Shown here: positions 44,401 to 55,243 of the stretch, piece by piece
How positions within the stretch are numbered: position 1 is the stretch's first letter
How the letters are laid out: each line of letters begins with the position of its first letter
NCBI GenBank assembly: GCA_017163975.1
Contig: JAFFSR010000307.1
Location: forward strand, 1,618,501 to 1,682,500
Reading direction: 5' to 3'
Length of the DNA: 64,000 nucleotides
From: Anastatus disparis
Lineage: Eukaryota > Arthropoda > Insecta > Hymenoptera > Eupelmidae
Notes under the pieces: model-generated
What the model was told of the DNA's origin: nothing
Seen by the model: only the letters and a program-made list of their open reading frames with translations
Database searches by the model: none
Position numbers and translations under genes: made by a program

Positions 44401-44989
44401 TGAAACAGAAAACAAATATTAAACGTGTTCTGTGCATGATCAGAGAGCGTCGGTTCTTCCGACACTCTCCAATCCTGCACAGCATGAATAAAGTTTTGTG
44501 AACACAGTGTTAGGTCGATCACCTCTCTTCTTTTTATATTAAAGAAGGTAGGTTCCGAACCCCTATTAAGAATATCTAGTTCAGTGGTGGCTAAGTACTC
44601 GAGTAGGGCCGATCCTCTAGCATTCGTGTCCGTGCTGCCCCACACCGTATAATGCGCATTGGCATCACATCCCAAAACCAAAGGGAGACCCCTCTCGCCA
44701 CAATAGTCCACCAACTTAATTACCTCTTTTGTAGGAATCTCTTTCTCATAGGGGAGATAGACTGAGGCTAGTACTACTTCCTTTGAAACACCTCTTATGG
44801 AGAGTTTTACCTTAGTAGCCACTACATCTCGAGTAATGACTGCCATAAGTGGCGTGTTTTCTAGACGGTCCATGGTTCTTGTATCAATGATACATATGCG
44901 TGCGCCGCAGACTGACTCCTCGCAAGAAGAGCTGAGGAGTCTTTACTGTGGTGCAAGTTAATCTGAGTAATTTTAAGGATCCCCTCCAT
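41410..44989 (-). pseudogene. LINE ORF2: endonuclease, reverse transcriptase, RNase H (frameshifted)
   Basis: Starts MEGILKITQINLHHSKDSSA (44989; catalytic Asn), just after the ORF1 stop. After about 40 residues the frame shifts into RICIIDTRTMDRLENTPLMA, apparently through a deletion in the endonuclease. Then come VLGCDANAHYTVWGS and EPTLSDH. A basic linker occupies 44274-43816. RT pieces are 43695-43510 and 43510-42959, with ALLDVEGAFNNT, CPQGGVISPLEWN and VIGYADDIMIV, then 42916 onward. RNase H motifs follow: IWYTDGSKSATG, FQAELVAIL and ICSDSKGALMAL (stop after KS), WVSSHVGIKGN. The final knuckle is CRWCGAALETVQHILCEC. Several frameshifts and stops make it inactive. Confidence 0.9.
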
Positions 44990-45001
44990 TTGGAAGTTCC
45001 C

Positions 45002-46105
45002 CTATTGATTACTTGATGCTTCCACGGTCTTGACAGAGTATCTAACTTCAACTCTGCCCATACCGTAGTAAGCCTTGTTGTCTGATGAACTCAGACTTTT
45101 GATGGACAATTCGGGAATGCCGACAATAAGCATCATTCCCTCCTCGTCTGACTTACCTTCCAACTGCTCCTTTGACCCTTGGTCCGGTTGCGTCTTCTGC
45201 TGGTCTTTTGGTTCTGCTGGACCCTGTTGTTGTTGCAGTTTGCTTGGCTTCCGGGATTCCGAGACCGCGTACAGCCTCCAGCCATCCACCTTGAGTGACG
45301 GATTCAGCCTCCCCAGCCTCTTCAGCGCCACTCCCGCTTGTACCTTTGTAGGTAGAAGGATCGTGGCCCTAATCAGACGCTGAAGGAGCTCAATCTCCCC
45401 TACTCTGAGGATGGGAGCACCTGGCGGACTCTTCTCGCCCATCTGCCGCACAAACCACTCCCTATTGAATCGGTCCGCTGACACGACGACCATTGCACCG
45501 TTCTTTACTATAGAGTCTTCGAACCTTGGCAGTTCTCCGTTCTCTATTTGGTCGACGCGCTCCTCAATCTCCTTACGAAGATTCATCAGATTACTTGATG
45601 AGAAGCACTTATCTGGATACTCCACCGGAACCACCACTACCGTGAGTAGGTTTGTTCTTTGTGCAATTGACAGGGAGCCTTCTCTTGATTCAACGTTGTT
45701 TCTTTTAGGGGGTCTTTGCCCCTCCAGTGGAGTATCGCTTGATGTTTTGGGTCTCTTGACTCCTTTGGTATAAGAGGGGGTCAAGGGCAAAGAGGAGGAG
45801 GGCGTGCCTTCTTGACGTTTTTGTTTCCTCCTCTGCTTGTTCCCCATTCTCTTTGTTTTATTGACAGTTCCCCTTTCCAGGTTCATCAGCATAGTTCCGG
45901 TTCCTCTTTCCAGGTTTACTGGCGTAGTTCCGGTTCCCCCTTCTAGGTTCACCGGCGTGTTATGGGTTTCCCCTTCCAGGTTCACCGACGTATTGGCAAG
46001 CACTGGTTGTGCTTCTGTTTGGGTCACCAGCTCTTGTTGAGCGGTTCTTCTTCCTTCCACACTACCAGGTTGCGTAAGGTTTTTGTTTTTATTTTGAACA
46101 TTCAT
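45002..46105 (-). CDS. LINE ORF1 (gag-like) protein, 367 residues, open
   Basis: Intact from ATG at 46105 to the stop at 45002. The N-terminus holds four to five degenerate repeats of about 12 residues (TPVNLEGGTGTTPVNLERGT type) between residues 35 and 80, then a basic Lys/Arg stretch (KRMGNKQRRKQKRQEG). The conserved core starts near residue 150 (TNLLTVVVVPVEYPDKCFS) and runs to about 265 (LKRLGRLNPSLKVDGWRLYA). It resembles the DUF4780-type domain of insect LINE ORF1 proteins, by recollection only. A Gln/Lys-rich tail follows. No CCHC knuckles are visible. Expected role: binding element RNA. Confidence 0.8.
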   Translation of the reverse strand: MNVQNKNKNLTQPGSVEGRRTAQQELVTQTEAQPVLANTSVNLEGETHNTPVNLEGGTGTTPVNLERGTGTMLMNLERGTVNKTKRMGNKQRRKQKRQEGTPSSSLPLTPSYTKGVKRPKTSSDTPLEGQRPPKRNNVESREGSLSIAQRTNLLTVVVVPVEYPDKCFSSSNLMNLRKEIEERVDQIENGELPRFEDSIVKNGAMVVVSADRFNREWFVRQMGEKSPPGAPILRVGEIELLQRLIRATILLPTKVQAGVALKRLGRLNPSLKVDGWRLYAVSESRKPSKLQQQQGPAEPKDQQKTQPDQGSKEQLEGKSDEEGMMLIVGIPELSIKSLSSSDNKAYYGMGRVEVRYSVKTVEASSNQ

Positions 46106-46760
46106 TTTGAGTCCGACGAGTAGCTAGGGAAAAGTTGGTCCACCTCCACAGAGCCCCGCATGTAGAGGTAAGGCATTAATACTCGTAGAGGTCGCCCGGT
46201 ATTTACGAGGCACCGTTTGAGACCCACTGTAACCCCTGGGCCACGAATAACATCGGCACGGTTCGCATTACACCTTCAGTCAGGGGATGATGTATTTTAT
46301 TAGCGCCTGATATCTCTCCACCACCAGAGAGAGTCAGGGGGTTGTTTCTTAGTCACCTCGGGCTGCTGGGCCATCCTCAATTCAGCTAGGCGAACCCTCG
46401 GGCTGACGATGCCAAGCCGGAATTCCCGCGCCCCCGACGCCCGTACCCTAGGCGCCCCGCGGCTCTCAACCGCCAGGACCCCCAGAAGCCGTCAGCACCA
46501 GCAGCACGAGCGCCCCCCACCCCACGTCCCCAGAGTCTGCCTAGCAGGATGAGACGGAAGCAGAGAGGCACCGACCCAACATCCCCTGCACGAGAAGATC
46601 TTAGGCTCCCAAGCCTCCAAGGCTAAGCTTCCCCACCGTCCTCTTACGAGGCACCCTACAAGGTCCTACAACCCCTAGAGGAAGTTCTTTGTATTTATTT
46701 ATTAAGAATTATGTAGAGACAATATTCTTATAATCTAAAATATCATGTGAATATATATAA

Positions 46761-47973
46761 ATTTATGTCGTCGTAGGACGTATTAGGTGGAATACCTATA
46801 GACCACGCTAAATTTGTATAGGCATTGCATACGTTCATGCTAATATCTCGACGATATTCTCTCTGTCAATACTCCCTAAGGGAGTATTCACAGCTCTATA
46901 CTCCCTAAGGGAGTATTGACAGATCGAGATATCGCATAGCATGGCTGTATATGACGCGAGTGACATCGATTCGTAGGTTAGTAAAAACAAAAGAATGTGG
47001 TTAGATATGTCAATGCTCATACAAATTCATATAAAATCTTAACTTTACAGAATGTTTTGTTCTCAAAAAATTTTCAAAGTTAAACAGTTAATAAGTAAAA
47101 TAAATAAGTAAATAATGACATTATTTACTTTTTTTTAATAAAACATATATTATTAATTTAAAAAAATCATTTTTATAGTTCCTCATACGGCCTACCAACG
47201 ACATAAACTTATCTACGTAACTTGGGAGTACGAAGAATTCTGAATCCTTCGTACTCCCAAGTTACGTATATAACTAATATAGATATATGTGAGAATATGT
47301 AGACTTATACAAATTATGTATTATTATACAAAATAAAGTATATTAGTTATATACGTAACTTGGGAGTACGAAGGATGAATACAGGCGAGACTAAAGTGTT
47401 TGTCGCTTGAGTAGCAGTTAGTCGAGGGCGCGCGAAGCGCGCCCGAGACTGACTGCTGCTCAAGCAACAAGCACTTTAGTCAAGCCTGGATTCAGAATCC
47501 TTCGTACTCCCAAGTTACGTAGATAAGTTTATGTCGTTGGTAGGCCGTATGAGGAACTATAAAAATGATTTTTTTAAATTAATGATATATGTTTTGTTAA
47601 AAAAAAGTAAATAATGTCATTATTTACTTATTTATTTTACTTATTAACTGTTTAACTTTGAAAATTTGTTTAAACAAAACATTCTGTAAAGTTAAGATTT
47701 TATATGAATTTGTATGAGCATTGACATATCTAACGACATTCTTTTGTTTTCACTAACCTACGAATCGATATCACTCGCGTCATATACGACCATGCTGTGC
47801 GATATCTCGATCTGTCAATACTCTCTTAGGGAGTATAGAGCTGTCAATACTCCCTAAGGGAATATTGACAGAGAGAATATCGTCGAGATATTAGCATGAA
47901 CGTATGCAATGCCTATACAAATTTAGCGTGGTCTATAGGTATTCCACCGAATACGGCCTACGACGACATAAAT
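46761..47973. mobile_element. 1.2-kb palindrome with nested hairpins
   Basis: ATTTATGTCGTCGTAGG at the left mirrors CCTACGACGACATAAAT at the right. Each arm contains two short palindromes AATACTCCCTAAGGGAGTATT (46,874 and 46,897; mirrored at about 47,815-47,870). A second internal inverted pair, CTACCAACGACATAAACTT (47,192) and AAGTTTATGTCGTTGGTAG (47,523), encloses four copies of CTTGGGAGTACGAAG in alternating orientation. No coding frame. Confidence 0.88.
47343..47520. repeat. Core hairpin with GGGCGCGCGAAGCGCGCCC stem
   Basis: Between ACTTGGGAGTACGAAGG and CCTTCGTACTCCCAAGT lies a GC-rich long stem: GACTAAAGTG / CACTTTAGTC, GCTTGAGTAGCAG / CTGCTGCTCAAGC, closing on GGGCGCGCGAAGCGCGCCC. 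Local GC is far above the surroundings. Confidence 0.85.
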
Positions 47974-48222
47974 AATTGTACATAAACTATGTATAATTGT
48001 ATATAATCCGTATATAATTATATATAAATATAAAGGTATACTCTTGTAAAATATTTTTAAACCTCCTCTTTCCATCTATGTAAGAGATTATAAGTTATTT
48101 GGACACCCTTTGTCCCCCTCTCAACCTTACGTAATTTGTACACAAGTCTAAAATTAATATTAAAAATTATAAACTTTTCGATTTTAATAATAATTTCAAT
48201 AAATAAAATATTTATCTTTAAA

Positions 48223-48734
48223 TTAAGAGCAGGCTAAATTCGCTGTTTTTTTCTAATTGATTTACATCGATTAATACTTGAGTAAATAACAAAAAACTCA
48301 ATTGTTACTCGGTCGGTATTAGATTGTACTCCAGCTTAATCTTAACGGTAGGCCAGAGTAGAACCTGATACCGACCGAGTAACAATTGAGTTGTTTGTTA
48401 TTTACTCAAGTTTTAATCGGTGTATCTTCGAATTAAAGGTCGAGCGCAATAGATATTATTATTATGAACATCCACGCACAAGAAAAAAAATATCTACCGG
48501 TTTGTTTTTGAGAAAAGTAAGTAACGCGAAAATATTATAAACATAAACTTTTACTTTGGCGTTACTTACTTTTCTCAAAAACAAACCGGTAGATATTTTT
48601 TTTCTTGTGCATAGATGTTCATAATAATAATATCTATTGCGCTCGACCTTTAATTTGAAGATACACCGATTAAAACTTGAGTAAATGAAAAAAATGCCAA
48701 TTAGACAAGGACAGCGAATCCGGCCTGCTCTTAA
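48223..48734. mobile_element. TTAA-type foldback (GAGCAGGC family) with internal second palindrome
   Basis: TTAAGAGCAGGCTAAATTCG at the left and CGAATCCGGCCTGCTCTTAA at the right. The arms carry TTTTTGAGAAAAGTAAGTAA and CGCGAAAATATTATAAACAT. The left part contains a second palindrome (48,276-48,410; ACTCAATTGTTACTCGGTCG and its complement) centred on a TTAACGGTAGGCC junction. Same family as 60892-61431. Confidence 0.88.
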
Positions 48735-49470
48735 AAGAAGAATATTGTAACGCGATGAGTTTAAGGAGAATCCTAATACCGACATAGAGTTCTACCTTAT
48801 CTACATTAAAATTATGAATTTTTATAAAAATTTAACTATTCATGACTGAAATTCATAGGAGAGGCACATTCTTAACATGCCAAAGAACTTATTGCAACGT
48901 TAAAAGACAATATAAGGATAAAAATAAAGGCGAAAACTGCTTAATACGATTAACTTTTTAATGTAGTTATGAATAATCGTATTATGCAGTTTTTGTTTTC
49001 ATTTTCACTGTTATTCTGTCTTTTAACGTTGCAATAAATTCTTTAGAATGTTAACCTTTTAAGGACGGGACTGGTCGATATATCGACCACTTCGGTATCA
49101 TATTATTTTGGAATTGTTTCGGGGGTAATATTATATGTTGAATACAGGAAACGTAGTGTTATCATTCTAAAAAGCATATTTGACCTTGAAGAGTGATTTC
49201 AAGGTCAAATTTTTTATTCGGTATTTCGATCTGAAAATTCGTATACCAACGTATTTTGATGCTATAAATACGAAACAAATAGTGTTGCGTTTGATAAAAC
49301 GCATTATCATAGTGATTATTTGAACTATTTATTACTATTAGTTTCTTAGCAGATCAACACTTAGTTATTTTTTCTAGCAGAAGATTTTTTATTAATAATA
49401 TTCTTATTATTTCATCATTCTCTTTATTTACTAAGTTGTCAAAAAATTACAAGCGATTACTTTTGATAAA

Positions 49471-51029
49471 ATGGCTGATATTGAAGCTTGGAGTAGTGGC
49501 GAGTCTGAACCTGAAATACAAGATTTGGAGAATTAGGAAATTCATGAAGTTGATTTGGTAGAAAATGATTATGATGAGACTCAAATTTTTGAAAACGCGT
49601 ATTTTTATCCATCAATCAAAAATTTTCAAGGTACTTCTGAAATAAATCCTAACATCTCTATATCGGGGAATAAACCAATCAATTACTTTGAATACTTTTT
49701 TGATTCCCCTCTGATTGAAAGAATTATAGATGAGACGAATCGCTATGGAAGTCAGAATCATGAAGATCGGCAATCCCATCAGAAAAGTTACAAAAGATGA
49801 ATTTGAATGTTTTCTTGGCCTTTTAATTCTAATGGGCCAAATTCGAAAAGGTGACTTGAAAGACTATTGGTCTAAAGATCCTCTGCTTCATACTCCAATT
49901 TTCGGTCAAATAATGTCTCGTGATAGGTTTCTTGCAATCTTACGCTATTTACATTTTCATAATAATGAAGATACCTCAGAAATCGCTCACCATCCTTTAG
50001 TGAAAATAAAACCAATAATAGACTATCTACAAAGTAAATTCTCAGCAGCTCTTATTCCAGGCAAAAATTTGTGCATAGATGAAAGCCTAGTATTATGGAA
50101 AGGCAGGCTTCGATTCAAGCAGTATATTCCTTTGAAAAGAAATCGGTTTGGTATCAAACTTTTTGAATTAGTAGACTGTGAAACTGGATTCATTTTGGGC
50201 TTTGTTGTCTACACTGGCGCTGATACTGATTATCAGAAGTTTGATTTGGGTGTTACTGGGGATATTGTCGCTCATTTCTTACAACCTTATTTTTACAAGG
50301 ATCATGTCATATACATAGATAACTGGTATACATCTCCCATATTGGCAGAATTTTTGCATGATCGCGATACAGGAATGTGTGGCACGGTAAAAAGAAATAG
50401 GAAAGGAATGCCAAAATTAGAAAATAAATTAGAGCGAGGTGAAGTTCAAGTTGCTCATAATAATTTGTGGATGGCAATCAGGTGGCAAGATAAGCGTAGT
50501 GTTTGCATGCTTACAACTGTGCATGAACCTGAGTTCTGTACCACTGGCAAAAAACACTATCAAACCAATGAGGATATTATAAAACCACGATGCATCCATG
50601 AATACAACCAAAATATGGGTGGTGTTGACAATGTAGATTAGACAATTGTCTATAACCGAAACAGTAAGAAAAACAATGAAGTGGTATCGCAAGTTATTTT
50701 TCCATCTTATTGATCTAAGTTTATCTAATGCTCATTCTTTATATAAAATGAAAAATGAAGGACCAGTGCCCTTTCCTTCATTCCGATTATCGGTTGTTAG
50801 ATCATTATTGAAATTGGATAATACTAATGATAGCATTTCTCGTCTTGTTAGCCCTCCTACTCGATTAGTTGGTCGTCATTTTCCAAGGTTTGTTACAAGT
50901 CGAAGGTGTCATTTGTGTGCTTTACGTAAAATGACTAGTCGAACAAAATACATGTGTTCTGATGGTGATATTCCTTTATGCGTAGCTTCATGTTTTGAAG
51001 AATATCACACAAAAAAGACATTATCATAA
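49471..51029 (+). pseudogene. piggyBac transposase (DDD, RNase H-like fold), inactivated
   Basis: The ATG at 49471 begins MADIEAWSSGESEPE. A stop falls at codon 22 (49534). The same frame continues (ENAYFYPSIKNFQG) to about 49,790, then a frameshift enters the conserved core (FECFLGLLILMGQIRKGDLK). The catalytic Asp residues are recognisable: LCIDESLVLWKGR, VIYIDNWYTSP and QNMGGVDNVD. Right after the third motif a one-base insertion makes a stop at 50,639, and the frame resumes as QLSITETVRKTMKWYRK. The C-terminal Cys-rich finger is RRCHLCALRK, YMCSDGDIPLCVASC. So the original protein, close to 520 residues, is broken in three places; the triad itself survives. Confidence 0.93.
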
Positions 51030-51045
51030 AGTTAAATATTTAGAG

Positions 51046-51205
51046 GTGAGAGGCAAGGGGACTCACGAAAATAAAGCACCCCAACGTGAGAGGCAAGGGG
51101 ACTCACGGAAATAAAGCACCCCAACGTGAGAGGCAAGGGGACTCACGAAAATAAAGCACCCCAACGTGAGAGGCAAGGGGACTCACAAAAATAAAGCATC
51201 CCAAA
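51046..51205 (+). repeat. Four-copy 40-bp tandem repeat in piggyBac 3' region
   Basis: GTGAGAGGCAAGGGGACTCA then CGAAAATAAAGCACCCCAAC, exactly 40 bp, repeated at 51046, 51086, 51126 and 51166 with only a few substitutions. Each unit carries AATAAA and an inverted GTGAG / CTCAC pair. Confidence 0.97.
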
Positions 51206-51741
51206 AGGATCAAATTTTCGCCACATCCACGCTGTTGATTCTGGGTCATGCTGAGAGCGAAAACGAACACATTTCTTGTGATAAAAATGTATGTTATGCA
51301 TATAAAAACGTAGAGATATCATTTTTGGACTAAAATAGTACAAGTAATGAAGTTGACCTTGAAATGCAAATTTCAAGGTCACGGATGTCTCCTGAACATT
51401 TTTTGATATTTTTTTCGTATTCAGCGCATCCAAATACGTCTAAAAGCAATCCTAACTCGCCAAATTAAATTTTTAACATTGGACTTTACGTTCCAGACGG
51501 GACTGGTCGATATATCGACCACCAATTTTATCAGGCACTCCACGTGACATATTCTTTCATTTTATGCACAAATATTGTTTAAAAAAAAAGTCGAATTTCA
51601 ACGTCAAAATCCCCGTCCTTAAAAGGTTAAGAATGTGCCTCCTCTATGAATTTTAGTCAAAAATAGTTACATTTTTATTAAAATGCATAATTCAAATGTA
51701 GATAAGGTAGATCTCTGTGCCGGTATGAGGACACCCCTTAA

Positions 51742-52485
51742 GTTTTAAAATTGAAATGTTTTAATTAATTATATATTAAAAATAATTAATAATTATTTGT
51801 CATTATTCTTATTTTATATAATTATTAAAAACCTTGTAAATTTAAATACAAGATTTATATTCATTCTGCTAATTGATAAATATTTATATTTTTGATATTA
51901 GTTAAAATAATTCGTTTGTATAATGATTGTTACATAAATATATTGTTTCTGATTCCATAAAATGTAGCCGAAAAATATTTATTAAATATTTTTTGAAACC
52001 TTTCGTAAAATATTTCAGTAATATTTATTTATTCAATATTACGATAAAAACTTTTCAATGGGTATCTTGAAAATATTTTAAAAATATATTATGAAATGTT
52101 TTGTTGCAATATTTCTAATATATTCCAGAAACATTTCATTAAATATTTTCGAAAGATTTCGTGAAATTTAACTATGAATTTTGTAAAATTTAATTGCAAA
52201 ATCTATTAAATAATTTGAAAACTTTACATGAAATTTTTCTTGAAACATTACATATATAAAGTTTTTATTTGTTATAATTTATGTCAAATCGACAAAAAAG
52301 TAAGGAAACAAATTCAAAACATGTTTTTTTTGCTATATAGCAGCATTACTAATATGCTATGTATTTCTATATTTACATTTATTAATGTTTTCATCTGTAT
52401 ATAAAGTTAAACATGAAATGTTATAAACATCCATCAAAGTTAAAAATACCTTTTCATAAGCGTTTTTTCTTTATTGGTAATATGT
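51742..52485. other. AT-rich region, nothing recognised
   Basis: Contains a loosely repeated ATATTTTTTGAAACCTTTCG / AAATATTTTCGAAAGATTTC motif near 51,980-52,160; no gene. Confidence 0.4.
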
Positions 52486-52489
52486 ATGT

Positions 52490-52850
52490 TAGAAAAACGT
52501 TGCTAAGTGCTTTAGTGCGATGCTTTCTCATAGAGCATATTAAGTTTAAGAAATTTGATTTTATTTTTTAAAATGTGATTTTAATGTGAATATTTTTACT
52601 AACTGCATCAGAGAATGACTTAATATTTAAGGAAATTATATGTTTGAAAAAAGGCTATGTTTTTTTCCAATGTGATTTTAATGTGAATATTCTTACCAAC
52701 TGTATCAAAGACTGACTTAAGATCTAAGGAAATTATATATTTGAAAAAAGTACATGTTTTTTACAATTCTTTTTAAAAACTTGAAGAAGACAACAAAATG
52801 AATTGATTAAAACAAACACTTAGCTATATATTCATTTTTCCATTCTACCG
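52490..52850 (-). pseudogene. Tiny RT motif A remnant in tandem duplication
   Basis: The minus strand near 52,720 reads ISLDLKSVFDTVGKNIHIK, which fits the first catalytic motif of a non-LTR reverse transcriptase. About 115 bp away a second, more decayed copy (SLNIKSFSDAVSKNIHIK) repeats it. The segment starts with ACGTTGCTAAGTGCTTTAGT, shared with 33,655. No other RT motif is present. Confidence 0.4.
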
Positions 52851-54228
52851 CCTATTCTACTGTTTTTCCTCTCCATGTGACCATAGGAGGAAAAAAATCC
52901 GTGGAATGAAAAGAAGATACTTGCGTATTAGGTCGCGTAAACATTAACATAACCTCTTTAAAATTGTAGCTCATACAGAGCGATTTTCTACAATTTGTTT
53001 TAAAATGAATGAAGTAGATTTGTATTTATAATTTAATTATTTTTGTTTATTTACTTCGTATCGCAACTCGCTTTTCTATTCTATATTGGAATAGAGAATA
53101 GAATTCAACTCATCGCATGAAACTTGCCGAATAGCGCTGATTGGTTGTTTCTATTATGCATCCTCTATTCGGCAGTCTCTTTTCTACTCATCTGACTGCA
53201 CCCGTACATGTTTCTTTTCTTTAGGGTAAATCGTATAAATGATGACATGTATTGAATTTTATGTTTAATTACAACAGTAAGCATCCATCTTTCTCGAATT
53301 TCATACTTAACCTAAATTATATTACAAATAAATTTTATACATTTTAAAATTTATTTATTTAATTTTATAATTTTAAAATTGTAAATCATTATTGTAATTA
53401 GGAAACAAATAAAAGATTTAACAATTTTAATATATCTTTTAGTAAAGTTTTTGAGAATTACTTGTCAATGTAAATACCAAACCTAGTAATATAATTTTTG
53501 CAAAAAAATTATTCAATATTAGAAGATGATTTAAGAAGTTTGAGCTAAGTTTATTACTTTCTTTTATAAAATTGTAGAAATATTTGAAGACTGCACGAAA
53601 ATTAAAATAATGATATTGTGTTTAAATACCGAAAAAAGTAGAATTAAATAAGTTTCTTGTATCCAATTCTGTTAAAACATTGTCAGTTCACGAAAAATGA
53701 ATTGCATAAAATTGATGGTAGCAACGTAAATTTGAAATATATTTTTATAGAAGATTTCTATAAAAATATTTTTTTTTACTTGGTTTTTCATATTTCTTTT
53801 TTATTTGTAAAAGTTAAAATGATTGAACAAAATGTCTTCCCTGAATATAACCTGTAATAATTTGTATTGATCAAGTTTTAACAGAAATAGGAATCTCAAA
53901 TATATAATTTTTAATTAATTTCATCGATAAAAATACTTCAAAAACGTAATTGGATAGGAGGTTTTCTGTTTTTATAAAAATATATGTCAACAGGCAATAT
54001 GACATGATATAAAAGTTTTATAATTAATCTCTAATAATTGAATGATAGTGTTTTTTTAAAAATTAAAAATCAAGTACAAAGTATTGATATTGTTAGATGA
54101 GATCAAAGTAAATATACATTTCACAAGAATGATTAATATTTTAAAAAGGCTCAAAGAAAAATTACCAGGAGATTGGAATCAAATTACAGATGTAAGATGC
54201 ATAAAAATATATTTCAAATTTTTAAGAA
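52851..54228. other. Unassigned AT-rich region
   Basis: Short hairpin-like text near 53,075 (TTCTATTCTATATTGGAATA, GAGAATAGAA). No supported gene. Confidence 0.4.
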
Positions 54229-54229
54229 A

Positions 54230-54310
54230 TATAATTATTTGAAAATAAAATTCATATAGTTTCCTTAGATCTTAAGACAGCCTTTGATGAATTGGGTAAA
54301 AATAGTTACA
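54230..54310 (+). pseudogene. RT motif A remnant, inverted copy
   Basis: The plus strand reads SLDLKTAFDELGKNS, homologous to the 52,720 copy in opposite orientation. Confidence 0.35.
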
Positions 54311-54419
54311 TTTAAATCACATTAAAAAAAATAAAATCAATTAAAATATTAAACAATGTAAACTAATTAACTGCTAATATTAAAAAAAAAATGAAAATAA
54401 ATAAGATGTGATGTAGTTT

Positions 54420-54808
54420 TTAAGAGGAGGTCACGTATCTCTGTCCTTTTCTAATCAAAGAATTGAGTTTTTTTCACAAACTAACAACTTTAGCAAAAAA
54501 TGGAGAGAAAGCCGCATCTCGTAACAAAAAAAGCAATATTTTCTTTGATTAGAAAGAATTAATTTTATTGCTTCGTTCTCAAGAAAACCTTGAAAAACCA
54601 AATTGTCCACTCTAACCTCTATGATTTAAGTTTTTCAAGGTTTTTTTGAAAACGAAGCAATAAAATTAATTCTTTCTTATCAAAGAAAATATTGCTTTTT
54701 TTGTTACGAGATGCGGCTTTCTCTCCATTTTTTGCTAAAGTTGTTAGTTTGTGTAAAAAACTCAATTCTTTGATTAGAAAAGGACAGAGATACGAGACCT
54801 CCTCTTAA
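54420..54808. mobile_element. TTAA-type foldback (GAGGAGGTC family), complete
   Basis: TTAAGAGGAGGTCACGTATC at the left and GATACGAGACCTCCTCTTAA at the right. The arms GAGAAAGCCGCATCTCGTAA and TTACGAGATGCGGCTTTCTC pair closely. Centre near 54,614. Confidence 0.92.
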
Positions 54809-54901
54809 TGTAATAAAGCATATAATATAATTTGATTCAAATTTTTATATTAATTTTTGTAAAATATTATTTTTAATATACTAATCTTGTAATAGAAATA
54901 A

Positions 54902-54904
<3 letters not shown>

Positions 54905-54965
<61 letters not shown>

Positions 54966-55208
54966 TATAGATAGATATATCTACATCGAAGTATACCGTT
55001 TCGGGACATTCCTGATTTTTAAGGGGTCTTTCCAGGACATTTCTGACTTCCAGGACATGTCCTGGAAGTTGTCATATGATTTCTATATCTATATCTGCGA
55101 TTAAGGTTGATTATGATTATTTCTTTAGTAAATTTTCAAAATTTCGTGGGTTATTTACTATGTATACTCGGTGGGGAAAAACCCCGTCCCGAAACCATCC
55201 CTTTAACG

Positions 55209-55243
<35 letters not shown>

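Larger units (their letters stand above)
41261..46684 (-). mobile_element. Full-length APE/RNase H LINE with 14-bp target duplication
   Basis: TTCTTTGTATTTAT flanks the element at 41247-41260 and 46685-46698. The 3' end (plus-strand left) has a TAA-type tail. The minus strand encodes ORF1 (46105-45002) and a broken ORF2 (44989-41410) with endonuclease, RT, RNase H and zinc knuckle. The presence of RNase H and the CPQGGVISPL motif place it near R1/LOA/I-type elements; the clade is not settled. Clearly richer in GC than flanking DNA, which marks it as foreign to the local composition. Confidence 0.92.
49055..51626 (+). mobile_element. piggyBac-superfamily DNA transposon, decayed, 2.57 kb
   Basis: TTAA at 49051-49054 and 51627-51630 bound CCTTTTAAGGACGGG and CCCCGTCCTTAAAAGG, typical TTAA duplication with short inverted ends. 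The palindrome TGGTCGATATATCGACCA lies 16 bp inside the left end and again about 110 bp inside the right end. It contains a broken transposase gene and a 40-bp tandem array. Confidence 0.92.
48761..51741. mobile_element. TTAA-type foldback split by piggyBac
   Basis: TTAAGGAGAATCCTAATACC at the left and GGTATGAGGACACCCCTTAA at the right. The arms TAGAGTTCTACCTTATCTAC and GTAGATAAGGTAGATCTCTG pair, as do ATTCATAGGAGAGGCACATT and AATGTGCCTCCTCTATGAAT. An inner stem (AACGTTAAAAGACA / TCTTTTAACGTT) occupies 48,850-49,050. The piggyBac copy sits at an internal TTAA of the right arm. Confidence 0.8.

Noticed and set aside
44289..46040. Plus-strand open frames opposite the minus-strand LINE
   Set aside because: Shadows of the minus-strand ORF1 and ORF2, which have clear motifs.
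41261..46684. Host RNase H or reverse-transcriptase-related gene
   Set aside because: Complete LINE layout with target duplications and 3' tail.
51046..51205. CRISPR-like array
   Set aside because: The 40-bp units are directly contiguous with no spacers, and the context is a piggyBac element in a eukaryotic genome.
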